A DNA stretch of 64,000 nucleotides from Pseudozobellia sp. WGM2 (GTDB lineage Bacteria > Bacteroidota > Bacteroidia > Flavobacteriales > Flavobacteriaceae), in contig NZ_JADNYK010000001.1 in NCBI RefSeq assembly GCF_017810075.1, positions 186,001-250,000 of the forward strand, read 5' to 3'. Shown one piece after another: positions 8,452-18,063 of the stretch; the first letter of the stretch is position 1; the number at the start of each line of letters is the position of its first letter. The translations under genes and the position numbers were made by a program. The notes beneath the pieces are model-generated. The model was not told the origin of the DNA, did not search any database, and was given only the letters and a program-made list of their open reading frames with translations.

Positions 8452-11400
8452 ATGAAAAAAACTTATAAGTTGCTATTCTACTTTTTTCAAAATACAAAGC
8501 ACATTAAATTACCAGAAAACTTCGGGTATTGCGCAGAGTTTATAAAAAGTTTCAAGCCTCTTTTCTTATTTTTGTTATTATCTTTTATTATATCACCGAA
8601 AAATATTTTGGCGCAATTGCCTGATGATTTTCAACGTGTAGAGTTAGCATCTGGTTTGGCAAATACTACAACAATGTCAATCGCACCTGATGGTAGAATT
8701 TTTTTGTTGGATAGATACGGTGAAATATTAATTTACAATACTTCAAATCAGAGCTTAGTATCAGCGGGTAATATACCTGTTTTTCATGAACTTGAAGATG
8801 GTTTGTTGGGTATTGCTTTCGACCCTAATTTCTTAGTTAATAATCATATTTACCTGCATTATTCTCCCGAATCATCTTCGGTCAATCGAGTTTCAAGATT
8901 TACAATGAATGGTGATGTGTTGGATATAGGCTCGGAAGTTATCGTTTTAGATTGGCCTAGCCAACGAGCAACTTGTTGCCACAGTGGGGGCGATATGGCC
9001 TTTGATTCTCAAGGAAATTTATACATCGCAACAGGTGACAATTCGCAACACACTGACTATTCTGCATTATATGAAAACAATATTTATTGGAGTGCTGAAA
9101 AGTCATCTTCAAACACAAATGATTTAAGAGGGAAAATATTGAGAATAACTCCTCAGCCTGACGGGTCGTATACTATTCCTACAGGCAATTTATTCCCAGC
9201 AGGAACAGCTAACACTCGTCCTGAAATTTATGTTATGGGCGCCCGTAACCCATATAGAATCTATGTTGATAAAGAAGATACCGACTGGGTCTTTTGGGGT
9301 GATGTAGGACCTGATGCTAATAATTCTGGGCCGGAAGGACCCATAGGTATGGATGAAATGAATTTAACTAAGGCTCCAGGTAATTATGGTTGGCCTTATT
9401 TCTTAGGTGATAATGAGGCCTACCAAATAAATTATGCTTCACCGACTTATTATAATAGCCCAAACTCCCCTAAGAATATTTCGACATGGAATACGGGAGT
9501 TGAAAACTTGCCGGTAGCCAAGCCATCATGGCTTGAGTTCAAAAGAGAAAATGGAGATACGTGGTCAATTTTTTCCGGACCTCGTTATTTTTATGATGAA
9601 ACTTTAACAGATCAACAACGTATGCCAGCTGAGTTTGATAAGTTGTTGTTTTATTACGATTTTAATACCAGCAAGATTTGGGCGGTCGAAATGGATTCTA
9701 ATGGGGTTGTTCAGTCTAATGAACAATTGGCCCCTTCGGTATTTGCCCAATCCAAAGATGGGTTTATTGATATGGAGTTTGGCCCTGATGGTCATATGTA
9801 TCTTTTACAATATGGAGCAGGGTGTTGTCCTGGTAATGTGGGTACTGGCAAGTTGATACGTGTTGACTATACTGGTGTAGTTTCAAATTCCTCACCTGTA
9901 GTTTCCATAAGTACTAATGTGACCAGCGGGGCTGTACCACTTACTGTTAATTTTTCTTCAGAAGGAACAACTGACGCTGATGGTGATTCTCCTTTGATTT
10001 ATGAGTGGGATTTTGAATCAGACGATGTAGTCGATTCAAATCAAGAAAATACCAGCCACACATTTACGGTCGAGGGTACTTACCAAGCGAGACTTAGGGT
10101 CAGAGACGGTAATGGTGGTCTTGGTGTTAAGGTGGTAACGATATACGCTGGCAATAACCCTGCGACTTTTTCATTTAATTCTCCACCGGATGGAGGGTTA
10201 GTCGGTTGGGGAGACGACATTGAAATTGATTTAGAGGTTTCAGATGCGCAAGATGGTAGTACTACTAATGGTAGCATAAATTGTAATGATGTTAAGATAG
10301 TACCTTCTTTGGGGCACTTGAATCACTTTCATGATGATTTAACATTGAATGGGTGCCCTCAATCAACGACACTTTTTTATGATGGGCACGATATTTATGG
10401 TGGTATGGATATTTATTATGTTTTGGGGTCAAACTACACAGATTCCGGGAACCTGACTTCTTTTGATCAAATTTTATTACATCCAAAAAAGAAAGAGGCG
10501 GAGTTCTTTGACAGTCAAAGTGGTACAGAAGTAATTGAGAACAACGATTCTGCAGGGGGCGGTACAGGTGTTATTAGGGTAGACAATAATGGCTTTATCG
10601 TTTTTGAGGGACGTAATCTTGAAAACATTACTGGGGTAAAATATAGAGTTTCCTCAACTGCGACCGGAGGTTCAATTGAGCTTAGAAAGGGTTCTGCTAC
10701 TGGAGCTGTAATAGTAACAACCGACATTCCATCAACTGGTGGTAGTAATATGTGGACTGATGTCGAGTCTACTTTTACTGATCCGGGGGGTAAAAATGAT
10801 TTATACTTTGTTTTTAAAAGCAATACTGGACAATCAGATATATTTGACCTTAATTTTGTTGAGTTTTTGGGTAATGGTGTGTCAGTGGATAATTCCCCCC
10901 CACTAGTCAATGAGGTCATCTCTAACTCATCAACTCAAATTAGTGTAGAATTTTCAGAATACGTTACTGAAGCTAGCGCACACGAGACTTCAAACTATTC
11001 ACTTACGGATGGTATCACCATATCAGCCGCGGTGCTTCAACCGAACAAAAGAACGGTTTTATTAACGGTTTCGCCAATGTCAGGCGGTACCATTTATGAA
11101 TTGAATGTAAGCAATGTTCAGAACGAGTCCGGTTTGATTATCGTTCCGGACAGTTATCAGTTGGGCACTATTAATCCAATAAGGGTTAATGCTGGGGGTC
11201 CTCAACTTATAATAAATGGAGAGATTTATGAAGAGGATCAACATTTTTTAGGGGGTACCACCTACTCAAGAAATGTTGAAATAGATGGAACAGAAAATGA
11301 CGAGTTATATATTACAGAGAGATTCGGAGATATGTCTTACGAAATACCGGTACAAGGAAATGGAACATTTGATGTAAGATTACATTTTGCAGAGTTATAT

Positions 11401-14154
11401 CATGGTGTGGGAAGTACACCTGGAGGTGTAGGAAATCGAATTTTTAATGTGCAGATTGAAGGTGCTCAAGTCCTTTCAAATTTTGATATTGCTGGCGAAG
11501 CCGGTGTAGCAACAGTTTTAATAAAGGATATAAATGATGTAAAGGTATCGGATGGTAGCGTGTCAATATCTTTTGAATCATTGGAAGGCGATGCTAAAAT
11601 CTCCGCTATAGAAATACTGGATTCAAGTAGTTTTGATGCGATTCCGTCAATTCATATTGTTTCGCCCGCACAGAATTCAGAAGTCAACTCCACTTTTAAT
11701 GTGGCTTTTGCCATTAGCGACTGGGAAATAGGTCGAGATAATACCCATGTACATTATTATGTAGATGATGTAATGATTGGACCTTACTATAGTTATAATC
11801 CAATAACTATTGAAGATTTAAGTTTAGGAAGTCATACCATTAAAATAGAGCTATTTAATCCTGATCACACTGGTACCGGAGTTTTTGATGAAATCACTGT
11901 AAATGTAATAGAAGAATTGAGCTGTAACGAAACTGATTTTCCAGAATCTTGGACGGTTCATGAACTTGAAGAAAATGAGTATGTTGCAGTATATACATTT
12001 GCAAATTACGATTTAGATGGTGATGGTTTGAGAGATATTGTAACAGGCGGATGGTGGTACAAAAACCCTGGTTCGGCCTCAGGAGATTGGCAAAAGAATA
12101 TAATTGGTGAAGGTTTTGGTAATGTGGCCCATGTTTATGATTTTGATAATGATGGCGATATGGATTTGCTAGGAACAACATTAGGTCCATCTCCCGATGT
12201 ATACGAGAGTGTACAGTTAGTTTGGGCACAAAATGATGGTAAAGGTAATTTCACTGTGTTCAACAACATTCCTGCAGGAGATTCTACCTATCATGAGCCT
12301 TTCGTTGCTGGACTTGCTGGGGGTATTTTTGATGTAAATGGTCCATATCAAATGGCAATCAATTGGAACGGGGGTGAATCTACAGGTTCGCCCGTACAAA
12401 TGTTAACGCCACCCGCCAAAAACAACATCACAACAGAAACGTGGAGTTTGGTTGATATTAGTGATGATAGTTCTGGTGAGGATATTCAGGCTGGTGATAT
12501 TGACGGTGATGGAGATTTAGACCTCTTTCAAGGTATCAACTGGTTGCGAAATAATGGAAACGGAGATTGGGAAACTTTTAACACAGGTATAACCTATCCA
12601 ACAACGGTCGATAGATCCCAATTAGCGGATTTTGATAGAGACGGAGATCTTGATGCGGTTGTTGGCCAATTAGGATCAGCAGGTAGTTTAGAGCTCTCGT
12701 GGTTTGATGCCCCTTCCGACCCTACTGACCCCTGGATAAGAAATGTTATAAGTACTAATGTTAGGGGGAGTTTGAGCGTTTTTGCAATTGATATAGATTT
12801 TGATGGAGATAAAGATATTGTAGTAGGAGAATGGAAAGGAGCCAAACGTCTCTTGGCTTTCGAAAATGATTTATGCAATTCTGGAGAGTTCGTTCAACAT
12901 GTTCTCGATGATGGTGGGCTAGGTTACGAACATCATGACGGAGCACGTGTAGTTGATATCGATAATGATGGCGATTTAGATGTGGTATCTAATGGTTGGA
13001 CTGTTGACTTTATCCCAAGAATTTATGAGAACACAACGGCTCTTCCTAGTAGCTACCGACCAGTAGCAAATGCCGGTGCCGATCAAATAATTACGCTACC
13101 GGATAACAGCGTCACTATTAATGGTTCTGGAAATGACCCGAATGGTGAAATACAGTCATATATATGGACAAAGGAAAATGGTCCTGACGGAATCACAATG
13201 AATGGCGAAACAACGTCTACTCTAGTTCTTGAAAATTTGGTTGAAGGTTCATATATATTTAGGTTGTCCGTAACTGATGAAGAAGGCTATATAGCTTCTG
13301 ATGAAGTTACTATAACCGTGAATGAGGCCACAGGTACAGGTAACACTAAAGCTCCTATCGTTAATGCTGGTGAAGATACAGTAATTAATTTACCACAAAA
13401 CAGTATAACGCTCAACGGCTCAGGGTCAGACCCTGACGGAGGTAACGTAACTTTTAGCTGGACACAAATTAGTGGCCCGAATGCAAGTATAACTGGAGAA
13501 AATACCTCTCAGTTAACTATTGATAATATGGTGGCCGGAGTCTATGAATTTCAATTAACGGTAACGGACGATGAAGGGGAAACCAACTCTGATAAAGTAC
13601 GTGTTGTCGTTATACCTGAGAATGGATTATTGGCGGTGTCTGAGGCAGTTCCTGCACAAGGTGAAGTTCCTCTTGAAGTGACTTTTACAGGAAGTAATTC
13701 ATTTGGGGATATAACCTCTCAGATTTGGGACTTTAAAGATGGAACAACTTCCACTGAAATAGATCCTGTACACACTTTTATTAATACAGGGACTTATGAA
13801 GTTGAATTAACTGTAACCGATAACGGAGGTAACCAACACACTTCTTCAGTAACCATTTTAGTGCTAGATGTTGGCGAGGGCCAAAAAATGGGTATTGTAG
13901 TAGAGAGAAATCCGGTGACCAGCGGTACAGCTGTATTTAGATTGATAAACCAGCCAGAAGATATGATTATGACAGGTATCAACTTACATGATCAGCAAGG
14001 TAAAATGATAAGTTCTTATAGTACCGAAGATATTGTAACCGTGGGTGATTCGTATCAAATCTCAGTTGACTCTTTGCCCGATGGTTTGTATTTTATTAGA
14101 ATTTTAATGAGTCAGGGTGACGTTGTTACGTTAAAACTTTTAATTAATAACTAA
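8452..14154 (+). CDS. Giant secreted sorbosone dehydrogenase-like / PKD / CBM6 / malectin / FG-GAP protein with type IX sorting domain
   Basis: 1901 residues from the ATG at 8452 (a TTG five codons upstream is less likely). Approximate order: unusually long signal region ending ILAQ (about 50); glucose/sorbosone dehydrogenase-type beta-propeller (55-475; motifs LLGIAFDPNF, HSGGDMAFD, GARNPYRI); PKD (480-570); CBM6-like jelly roll (680-810); bacterial Ig-like (815-905); malectin-like (910-1060); five FG-GAP/VCBS-type repeats with Asp-rich DxDxDGxxD calcium motifs (1180-1525); three PKD domains (1533-1807); a type IX secretion C-terminal domain (1813-1901) ending in DGLYFIRIL and a KLLIN tail. 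Probably exported by the Por/T9SS machinery and held at the surface. Substrate is unknown; the carbohydrate-binding domains suggest polysaccharide contact. A perfect hairpin terminator follows. Confidence 0.85.
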   Translation: MKKTYKLLFYFFQNTKHIKLPENFGYCAEFIKSFKPLFLFLLLSFIISPKNILAQLPDDFQRVELASGLANTTTMSIAPDGRIFLLDRYGEILIYNTSNQSLVSAGNIPVFHELEDGLLGIAFDPNFLVNNHIYLHYSPESSSVNRVSRFTMNGDVLDIGSEVIVLDWPSQRATCCHSGGDMAFDSQGNLYIATGDNSQHTDYSALYENNIYWSAEKSSSNTNDLRGKILRITPQPDGSYTIPTGNLFPAGTANTRPEIYVMGARNPYRIYVDKEDTDWVFWGDVGPDANNSGPEGPIGMDEMNLTKAPGNYGWPYFLGDNEAYQINYASPTYYNSPNSPKNISTWNTGVENLPVAKPSWLEFKRENGDTWSIFSGPRYFYDETLTDQQRMPAEFDKLLFYYDFNTSKIWAVEMDSNGVVQSNEQLAPSVFAQSKDGFIDMEFGPDGHMYLLQYGAGCCPGNVGTGKLIRVDYTGVVSNSSPVVSISTNVTSGAVPLTVNFSSEGTTDADGDSPLIYEWDFESDDVVDSNQENTSHTFTVEGTYQARLRVRDGNGGLGVKVVTIYAGNNPATFSFNSPPDGGLVGWGDDIEIDLEVSDAQDGSTTNGSINCNDVKIVPSLGHLNHFHDDLTLNGCPQSTTLFYDGHDIYGGMDIYYVLGSNYTDSGNLTSFDQILLHPKKKEAEFFDSQSGTEVIENNDSAGGGTGVIRVDNNGFIVFEGRNLENITGVKYRVSSTATGGSIELRKGSATGAVIVTTDIPSTGGSNMWTDVESTFTDPGGKNDLYFVFKSNTGQSDIFDLNFVEFLGNGVSVDNSPPLVNEVISNSSTQISVEFSEYVTEASAHETSNYSLTDGITISAAVLQPNKRTVLLTVSPMSGGTIYELNVSNVQNESGLIIVPDSYQLGTINPIRVNAGGPQLIINGEIYEEDQHFLGGTTYSRNVEIDGTENDELYITERFGDMSYEIPVQGNGTFDVRLHFAELYHGVGSTPGGVGNRIFNVQIEGAQVLSNFDIAGEAGVATVLIKDINDVKVSDGSVSISFESLEGDAKISAIEILDSSSFDAIPSIHIVSPAQNSEVNSTFNVAFAISDWEIGRDNTHVHYYVDDVMIGPYYSYNPITIEDLSLGSHTIKIELFNPDHTGTGVFDEITVNVIEELSCNETDFPESWTVHELEENEYVAVYTFANYDLDGDGLRDIVTGGWWYKNPGSASGDWQKNIIGEGFGNVAHVYDFDNDGDMDLLGTTLGPSPDVYESVQLVWAQNDGKGNFTVFNNIPAGDSTYHEPFVAGLAGGIFDVNGPYQMAINWNGGESTGSPVQMLTPPAKNNITTETWSLVDISDDSSGEDIQAGDIDGDGDLDLFQGINWLRNNGNGDWETFNTGITYPTTVDRSQLADFDRDGDLDAVVGQLGSAGSLELSWFDAPSDPTDPWIRNVISTNVRGSLSVFAIDIDFDGDKDIVVGEWKGAKRLLAFENDLCNSGEFVQHVLDDGGLGYEHHDGARVVDIDNDGDLDVVSNGWTVDFIPRIYENTTALPSSYRPVANAGADQIITLPDNSVTINGSGNDPNGEIQSYIWTKENGPDGITMNGETTSTLVLENLVEGSYIFRLSVTDEEGYIASDEVTITVNEATGTGNTKAPIVNAGEDTVINLPQNSITLNGSGSDPDGGNVTFSWTQISGPNASITGENTSQLTIDNMVAGVYEFQLTVTDDEGETNSDKVRVVVIPENGLLAVSEAVPAQGEVPLEVTFTGSNSFGDITSQIWDFKDGTTSTEIDPVHTFINTGTYEVELTVTDNGGNQHTSSVTILVLDVGEGQKMGIVVERNPVTSGTAVFRLINQPEDMIMTGINLHDQQGKMISSYSTEDIVTVGDSYQISVDSLPDGLYFIRILMSQGDVVTLKLLINN

Positions 14155-14180
14155 CGACTGAACTAAGGGTCAATCAATTA

Positions 14181-14211
14181 AAAAAGGGGATGCAAAATGC
14201 ATCCCCTTTTT
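14181..14211. terminator. Bidirectional rho-independent terminator
   Basis: Perfect 14-bp stem (arms 14181-14194 and 14198-14211, AAAAAGGGGATGCA and its complement) around a 3-base loop, with T runs on both strands. It lies between the convergent large secreted protein gene and the phosphatase gene and can serve both. Confidence 0.92.
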
Positions 14212-14237
14212 ATTTCAAGTCAATTGAATAAAATTTT

Positions 14238-14978
14238 CTAGTAAAAATTGGCAATAGTATTATTGATAATCGGTAAAAGTTTTTCAGCTGTTTTTTCAGA
14301 GATAGTCAGGTTTTTCAATGAGCTAAGTTGATTTATATTGTGCACATCAGATCCAATAAAATCGATCTGGCCTTGGTCCAACAGTTCATGGGCAACTTTA
14401 GTTACATCTTTGCCATAATAATCACCTAGTGATAAAAGATTCATTTGAAACATTATACCCTGTTCTTTATATTCAGAATACCTGCGTTTTCTAAAATGTA
14501 GAAATCCATAACGTTCAGGGTGTGCCAAAATAGGAAAGAAGTGTTTTTCTACTGTTTTGACGAGGGCTTCATCAAAGTTTATTGGAGGCTGTAAATAAGA
14601 CATTTCAATGAGCAAATAGTTGTCTTTCATCGGCATGACAGAATCATTATCCAGTAAATTTTCAAAGTTGTCGTCTATCATGTGTTCCGCTGACGCTTCG
14701 ATGTGAACATTATGTAAGTCCGCCTCTTTCAGACTATTTCTCAATTTATTTAGAGAATCGTTAATTGTACTACCAGTGTTAGGGTAATAGTTGTTCATAA
14801 TGTGAGGGGTCGCAACAAAGCGATTCACACCAAATTCTTTAAAACCTTTTATAAGAGCTATAGATTCTTCAACAGATTTAGAGCCATCATCTATTCCTGG
14901 AAGGATATGATTGTGAATATCTACAAATCCATCTAAATAATCGACTAAAAATTTTTTCTTGCTAAAAAAATTGAACAT
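14238..14978 (-). CDS. CpsB/YwqE-type PHP-domain protein-tyrosine phosphatase
   Basis: A 246-residue cytoplasmic metal-dependent phosphatase of the polymerase-and-histidinol-phosphatase (PHP) fold. The metal ligands are visible as DIHNHILPGIDDG (about residues 20-32), FVATPHIMNNYYP (His about 60), the Glu/His pair in IEASAEHM (about 96-103), ILAHPERY (about 152-159) and the terminal IGSDVHN (about 213-219). This is the full motif set of CpsB/CapC/YwqE enzymes that remove phosphate from the tyrosine tail of Wzc/CpsD kinases. The Wzc-like kinase with its Tyr-rich tail lies upstream, so it probably resets polymer length control. It is transcribed alone. Confidence 0.9.
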   Translation of the reverse strand: MFNFFSKKKFLVDYLDGFVDIHNHILPGIDDGSKSVEESIALIKGFKEFGVNRFVATPHIMNNYYPNTGSTINDSLNKLRNSLKEADLHNVHIEASAEHMIDDNFENLLDNDSVMPMKDNYLLIEMSYLQPPINFDEALVKTVEKHFFPILAHPERYGFLHFRKRRYSEYKEQGIMFQMNLLSLGDYYGKDVTKVAHELLDQGQIDFIGSDVHNINQLSSLKNLTISEKTAEKLLPIINNTIANFY

Positions 14979-15135
14979 ATAGTATAAAGTATGTTTGGCT
15001 TTTAATTTAACGGCAAAAATTGACCTTTATGATATGAAAAGAATTTGACCGTATTTGGTAAAGATAAGGTAGAAGAATGTTTGAAGCTAACAAATGGTAG
15101 ATGCTAAAACTTAGAGATAAACTATATAAAAAAAG

Positions 15136-15168
15136 AAAGAGTAGTGGAGGTTGTTTCCACTACTCTTT
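15136..15168 (-). terminator. Rho-independent terminator of the peptide/TonB operon
   Basis: 13-bp perfect stem (15136-15148 with 15156-15168, AAAGAGTAGTGGA and complement), 7-base loop. On the minus strand it is followed by CTTTTTTTA, a good U tract, 21 bases past the TonB receptor stop codon. Confidence 0.9.
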
Positions 15169-15189
15169 ATTTCAAAATTGTTCTATATT

Positions 15190-17421
15190 TTAGAAATTGA
15201 CCGAGATTTTGCCACGAATATAAAATGGCGTTCCTGGTGTAAAATGAATCTCTTCGAAAGATTGAGCTTCATTGAACAATCTACTTTCAGTCGCAAATTG
15301 GGTTTCATTCCATTCGGTATCGAACAGATTCTCCACTATAAGACCTAAAGTCCAATTTTTGATTGAGTAATTTAAGTTCATATCGGTTACGAAATATCCT
15401 TCGGCTACAATTGAGTTGTCTTCGTTGGCCGGCCTATCATTAACATATCGATAGTTAATGCCACCAGAAAAGTTACTTAAATCTCTAAAGGATAATCCAG
15501 CGGAAGAGGTAAAATCAGGGGCTAATGGAATGTAATTTTCACCGTCTGGGTCTTCAATACTTCTAGCGTGAGTATAATTAACATCACCATTGGCATAAAG
15601 CCAATCGGTTATTTGATATCGTAAACCAAGATCAGCACCTAGCCTACGTGTTTTTCCACTGGGTTCAACAATACCGGCATCACCAACATAAACGAATTCT
15701 TGCTGAAGAAAAAGATACCATAATGCGGCGTTTACCACAAATCTATCGGTAGGTTTGATAATCGTACCTAAATCAGAGCCGAAGGCAAGGGGTAAAATTT
15801 CTTCACCTTGATTTGCGGTGACCACACGGCTGTCGTTGGAGTGAAAACCGATTCCCGATTTTGAAAACAATTGAACATTTGGTGAAGCTGCATAAATTAA
15901 GTTCAATTTTGGCCCTATAAAGAGTTTGGTTTCACTTTTATTATCATAAGCTTCGCTCAACAGATTTTCATAGTCGAATTTGAAGTAGTCAAGACGTAGG
16001 CCTGGATTTATGGTCCATTTGTTCTTTTTATAAGTTAAATCAAAAAAACCGTAAGCGTTCAACTCATCTACATTTCCGTAGGCCAATCTCTCCAATAATG
16101 TTTTTCTATCTTTTGTTCGAGATAATTGAACATCGTTCACATCATCATATCTGAAACCCATACCTGATTCATATTTGAGCTGAGAATCATGACCACCAGT
16201 ATGAATAGTACGTTGGTAACTAGTTTCTGCACCAATAATAGTTCGGTCTTCTTTTTGACGAATTTGATCGGCATTGACAGGGTCTTCTAAAAAGAAGGTG
16301 AAATTCGAAAAAAGTTCAAAATCGTATTTTGAAATATATGCCTTTGATTTTACACTTGAATGTTCATCGATTTGGTTGGTGTGATTGACCAAGAAATTCG
16401 TTCTGCTGGTATTTCCGCCTTCTGTATCATCAATGGCTCCGAAACGTCCAATTAAACCTTGTTCAATAGCTCGCTGTGGAATTTGCCCAGAAGCATCCCA
16501 CTTGCTTTGAAAGTGTGATAGGGTTAAAGTAAGATCTTGGTCGTCATAATTGCTGAAATTATAGCGGCCCATAAGGTTGATACGGTTGAAGTTTTGAGGT
16601 GAATCAAATGGCCCATCGGTAAGAACAAGTTCTGAGGCTACATAGGCGTTGCTATAATCACCCTCTGTAATCTTGAACATACCAAGTGTTCTCAACGTAT
16701 TAAACTGACCTGCTTCAAGTGAAACTAAATTGTTGTCGATTTTCTTTTTTGTTTTTAAATCGATATATCCAGCGGTATTGAAATTTCCTTTATTGGCATA
16801 ATAAGGTCCTTTTCCGAAATCTAGATTATCTATGGTTTCAGGAATTATAAAATGCATATCTGCATAACCTTGACCATGTGCGTGTGATACCATGTTTACC
16901 GGTAAACCATCAACATTAATGGCAATGTCGGTACCGTGATCAATATCAAAACCTCTCAAGAATATTTGTTCGGCCTTACCACCGCCAGCATGTTGCCCGA
17001 TTATTAAACCAGGAACTTTGCGGAGAATCTCTTGCGAAGATTTTACCGGGTTGGCTTTAACATCTACGTTTACGAAATTACTCAAGGCATTTACTTTTGA
17101 GACCAAAACGACCTGGTCTAAAGAAACGACAGAATCCTCTAGCAAAATTTTCACGGTGCTATCGAGTAAATCTTCGGTTATTGTCAGTTGATGATTCTTA
17201 AAACCAAGGCTATAAAAGTATATGACATCGCCTACTGAAACATCATCGAGTTCGAAATAGCCAGAGACGTTTGTATAGGTATAACCGCCAGTGGTTTTAT
17301 TGTAAACCCCGACCCCTTCGATTGCCACTTCCTTTTGTGAAAGAACAGTACCGTAAAGATCATGTGCCTCGGCAGTAGCGCACGATAAGATTAGAAATAA
17401 TAAAAAGTATAATTTTTTCAT
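15190..17421 (-). CDS. TonB-dependent outer-membrane receptor, probably for the linked peptide or its metal complex
   Basis: 743 residues. Signal peptide (MKKLYFLLF...AEA), then a carboxypeptidase-regulatory-like domain (about 22-95: YGTVLSQKEVAIEGVGVYNKTTGGY), a plug (about 115-215) containing LRKVPGLIIGQH, FLRGFDIDHGTDIAINVDG and a His-bearing stretch VSHAHGQGYADMHF, then the 22-strand barrel ending in aromatic FYIRGKISVNF. It is the last gene of a minus-strand series that contains nonribosomal peptide genes (18064-24027) and is closed by a terminator, so it is probably the uptake port for that product. His residues in the plug and a His-rich small protein next to it suggest metal-related cargo. 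A role unrelated to the peptide cannot be excluded from sequence alone. Confidence 0.88.
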   Translation of the reverse strand: MKKLYFLLFLILSCATAEAHDLYGTVLSQKEVAIEGVGVYNKTTGGYTYTNVSGYFELDDVSVGDVIYFYSLGFKNHQLTITEDLLDSTVKILLEDSVVSLDQVVLVSKVNALSNFVNVDVKANPVKSSQEILRKVPGLIIGQHAGGGKAEQIFLRGFDIDHGTDIAINVDGLPVNMVSHAHGQGYADMHFIIPETIDNLDFGKGPYYANKGNFNTAGYIDLKTKKKIDNNLVSLEAGQFNTLRTLGMFKITEGDYSNAYVASELVLTDGPFDSPQNFNRINLMGRYNFSNYDDQDLTLTLSHFQSKWDASGQIPQRAIEQGLIGRFGAIDDTEGGNTSRTNFLVNHTNQIDEHSSVKSKAYISKYDFELFSNFTFFLEDPVNADQIRQKEDRTIIGAETSYQRTIHTGGHDSQLKYESGMGFRYDDVNDVQLSRTKDRKTLLERLAYGNVDELNAYGFFDLTYKKNKWTINPGLRLDYFKFDYENLLSEAYDNKSETKLFIGPKLNLIYAASPNVQLFSKSGIGFHSNDSRVVTANQGEEILPLAFGSDLGTIIKPTDRFVVNAALWYLFLQQEFVYVGDAGIVEPSGKTRRLGADLGLRYQITDWLYANGDVNYTHARSIEDPDGENYIPLAPDFTSSAGLSFRDLSNFSGGINYRYVNDRPANEDNSIVAEGYFVTDMNLNYSIKNWTLGLIVENLFDTEWNETQFATESRLFNEAQSFEEIHFTPGTPFYIRGKISVNF

Positions 17422-17510
17422 TTTATTTTTTTTTGGTAAAAAATGAATTGCATAGCATCCTCCAATTCAGTTGGGTGCTTGTCTTCATCTCTAAAAAGTT
17501 ATGTAGTAGT

Positions 17511-17545
17511 ATTGATTTTTAGAACCGCCTGTGGCAGAAATCAAT
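17511..17545 (-). promoter_or_regulatory. Imperfect hairpin in the leader of the TonB receptor gene
   Basis: ATTGATTT (17511-17518) pairs with AAATCAAT (17538-17545) with a GC-rich interior, between the His-rich gene and the receptor gene. It is not followed by a strong T run in the transcribed direction, so an attenuating or mRNA-stabilising element is as likely as a terminator. Confidence 0.4.
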
Positions 17546-17557
17546 TTTTAAAGTCAA

Positions 17558-17998
17558 TTAGGAGATAAATGAGGGTTTAGGAGGCTCGAGTAGAATAATG
17601 AAATAGCCTTTTTTAATTTTTTCCTCCACGATGGCAAAACAAATTACAGGTGCGGGAATGAAAGAATTATGAAAAACAATTTCATCAAATGTCAAATGTT
17701 TATCAAGCTTTACAAATTTTGAAATCGGAGCTTCTTCATTAGTGCTGTCGGCATCAAAAAGTGAGTTGACGAAATCTATAATCGAATGTTTGTGCTCGGT
17801 ACTTGCATGGGTATGCTCATGATGAGAGTGCACAACATGACTATGTGAACTGTAACCCTTGTGATTTAATACGGTTATTGGAGCTTCAAAAAAATGTGAA
17901 ACATCATGAAATAGATTGCCTATCTCATTGTGTAATGGAGCTGCCAGGTAGCAAATGCTTATAAAAAGCGCACTGTATTTTATGAGAAGTGACTTCAA
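17558..17998 (-). CDS. Small exported His-rich protein, possible metal binder
   Basis: A 146-residue protein with an N-terminal hydrophobic segment (about 5-24, signal peptide or anchor) and a central histidine cluster (about residues 50-75; SHSHVVHSHHEHTH then STEHKHS), with at least 12 His in about 25 residues. The C-terminus is short and hydrophobic. I do not recognise a named family. His clusters of this kind occur in periplasmic or membrane proteins handling Zn, Ni, Co or Cu. It sits 65 bases after the PP-loop nonribosomal peptide gene and 136 bases before the TonB receptor gene on the same strand, so it is probably in one operon with both. Function is inferred from composition and context only. 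Confidence 0.7.
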   Translation of the reverse strand: MKSLLIKYSALFISICYLAAPLHNEIGNLFHDVSHFFEAPITVLNHKGYSSHSHVVHSHHEHTHASTEHKHSIIDFVNSLFDADSTNEEAPISKFVKLDKHLTFDEIVFHNSFIPAPVICFAIVEEKIKKGYFIILLEPPKPSFIS

Positions 17999-18063
17999 GC
18001 TATTTAATTGATTGTATCGTTCGGTTTGGTTATTGGTACCTACGTAATTTTTATAAAAAGGTT

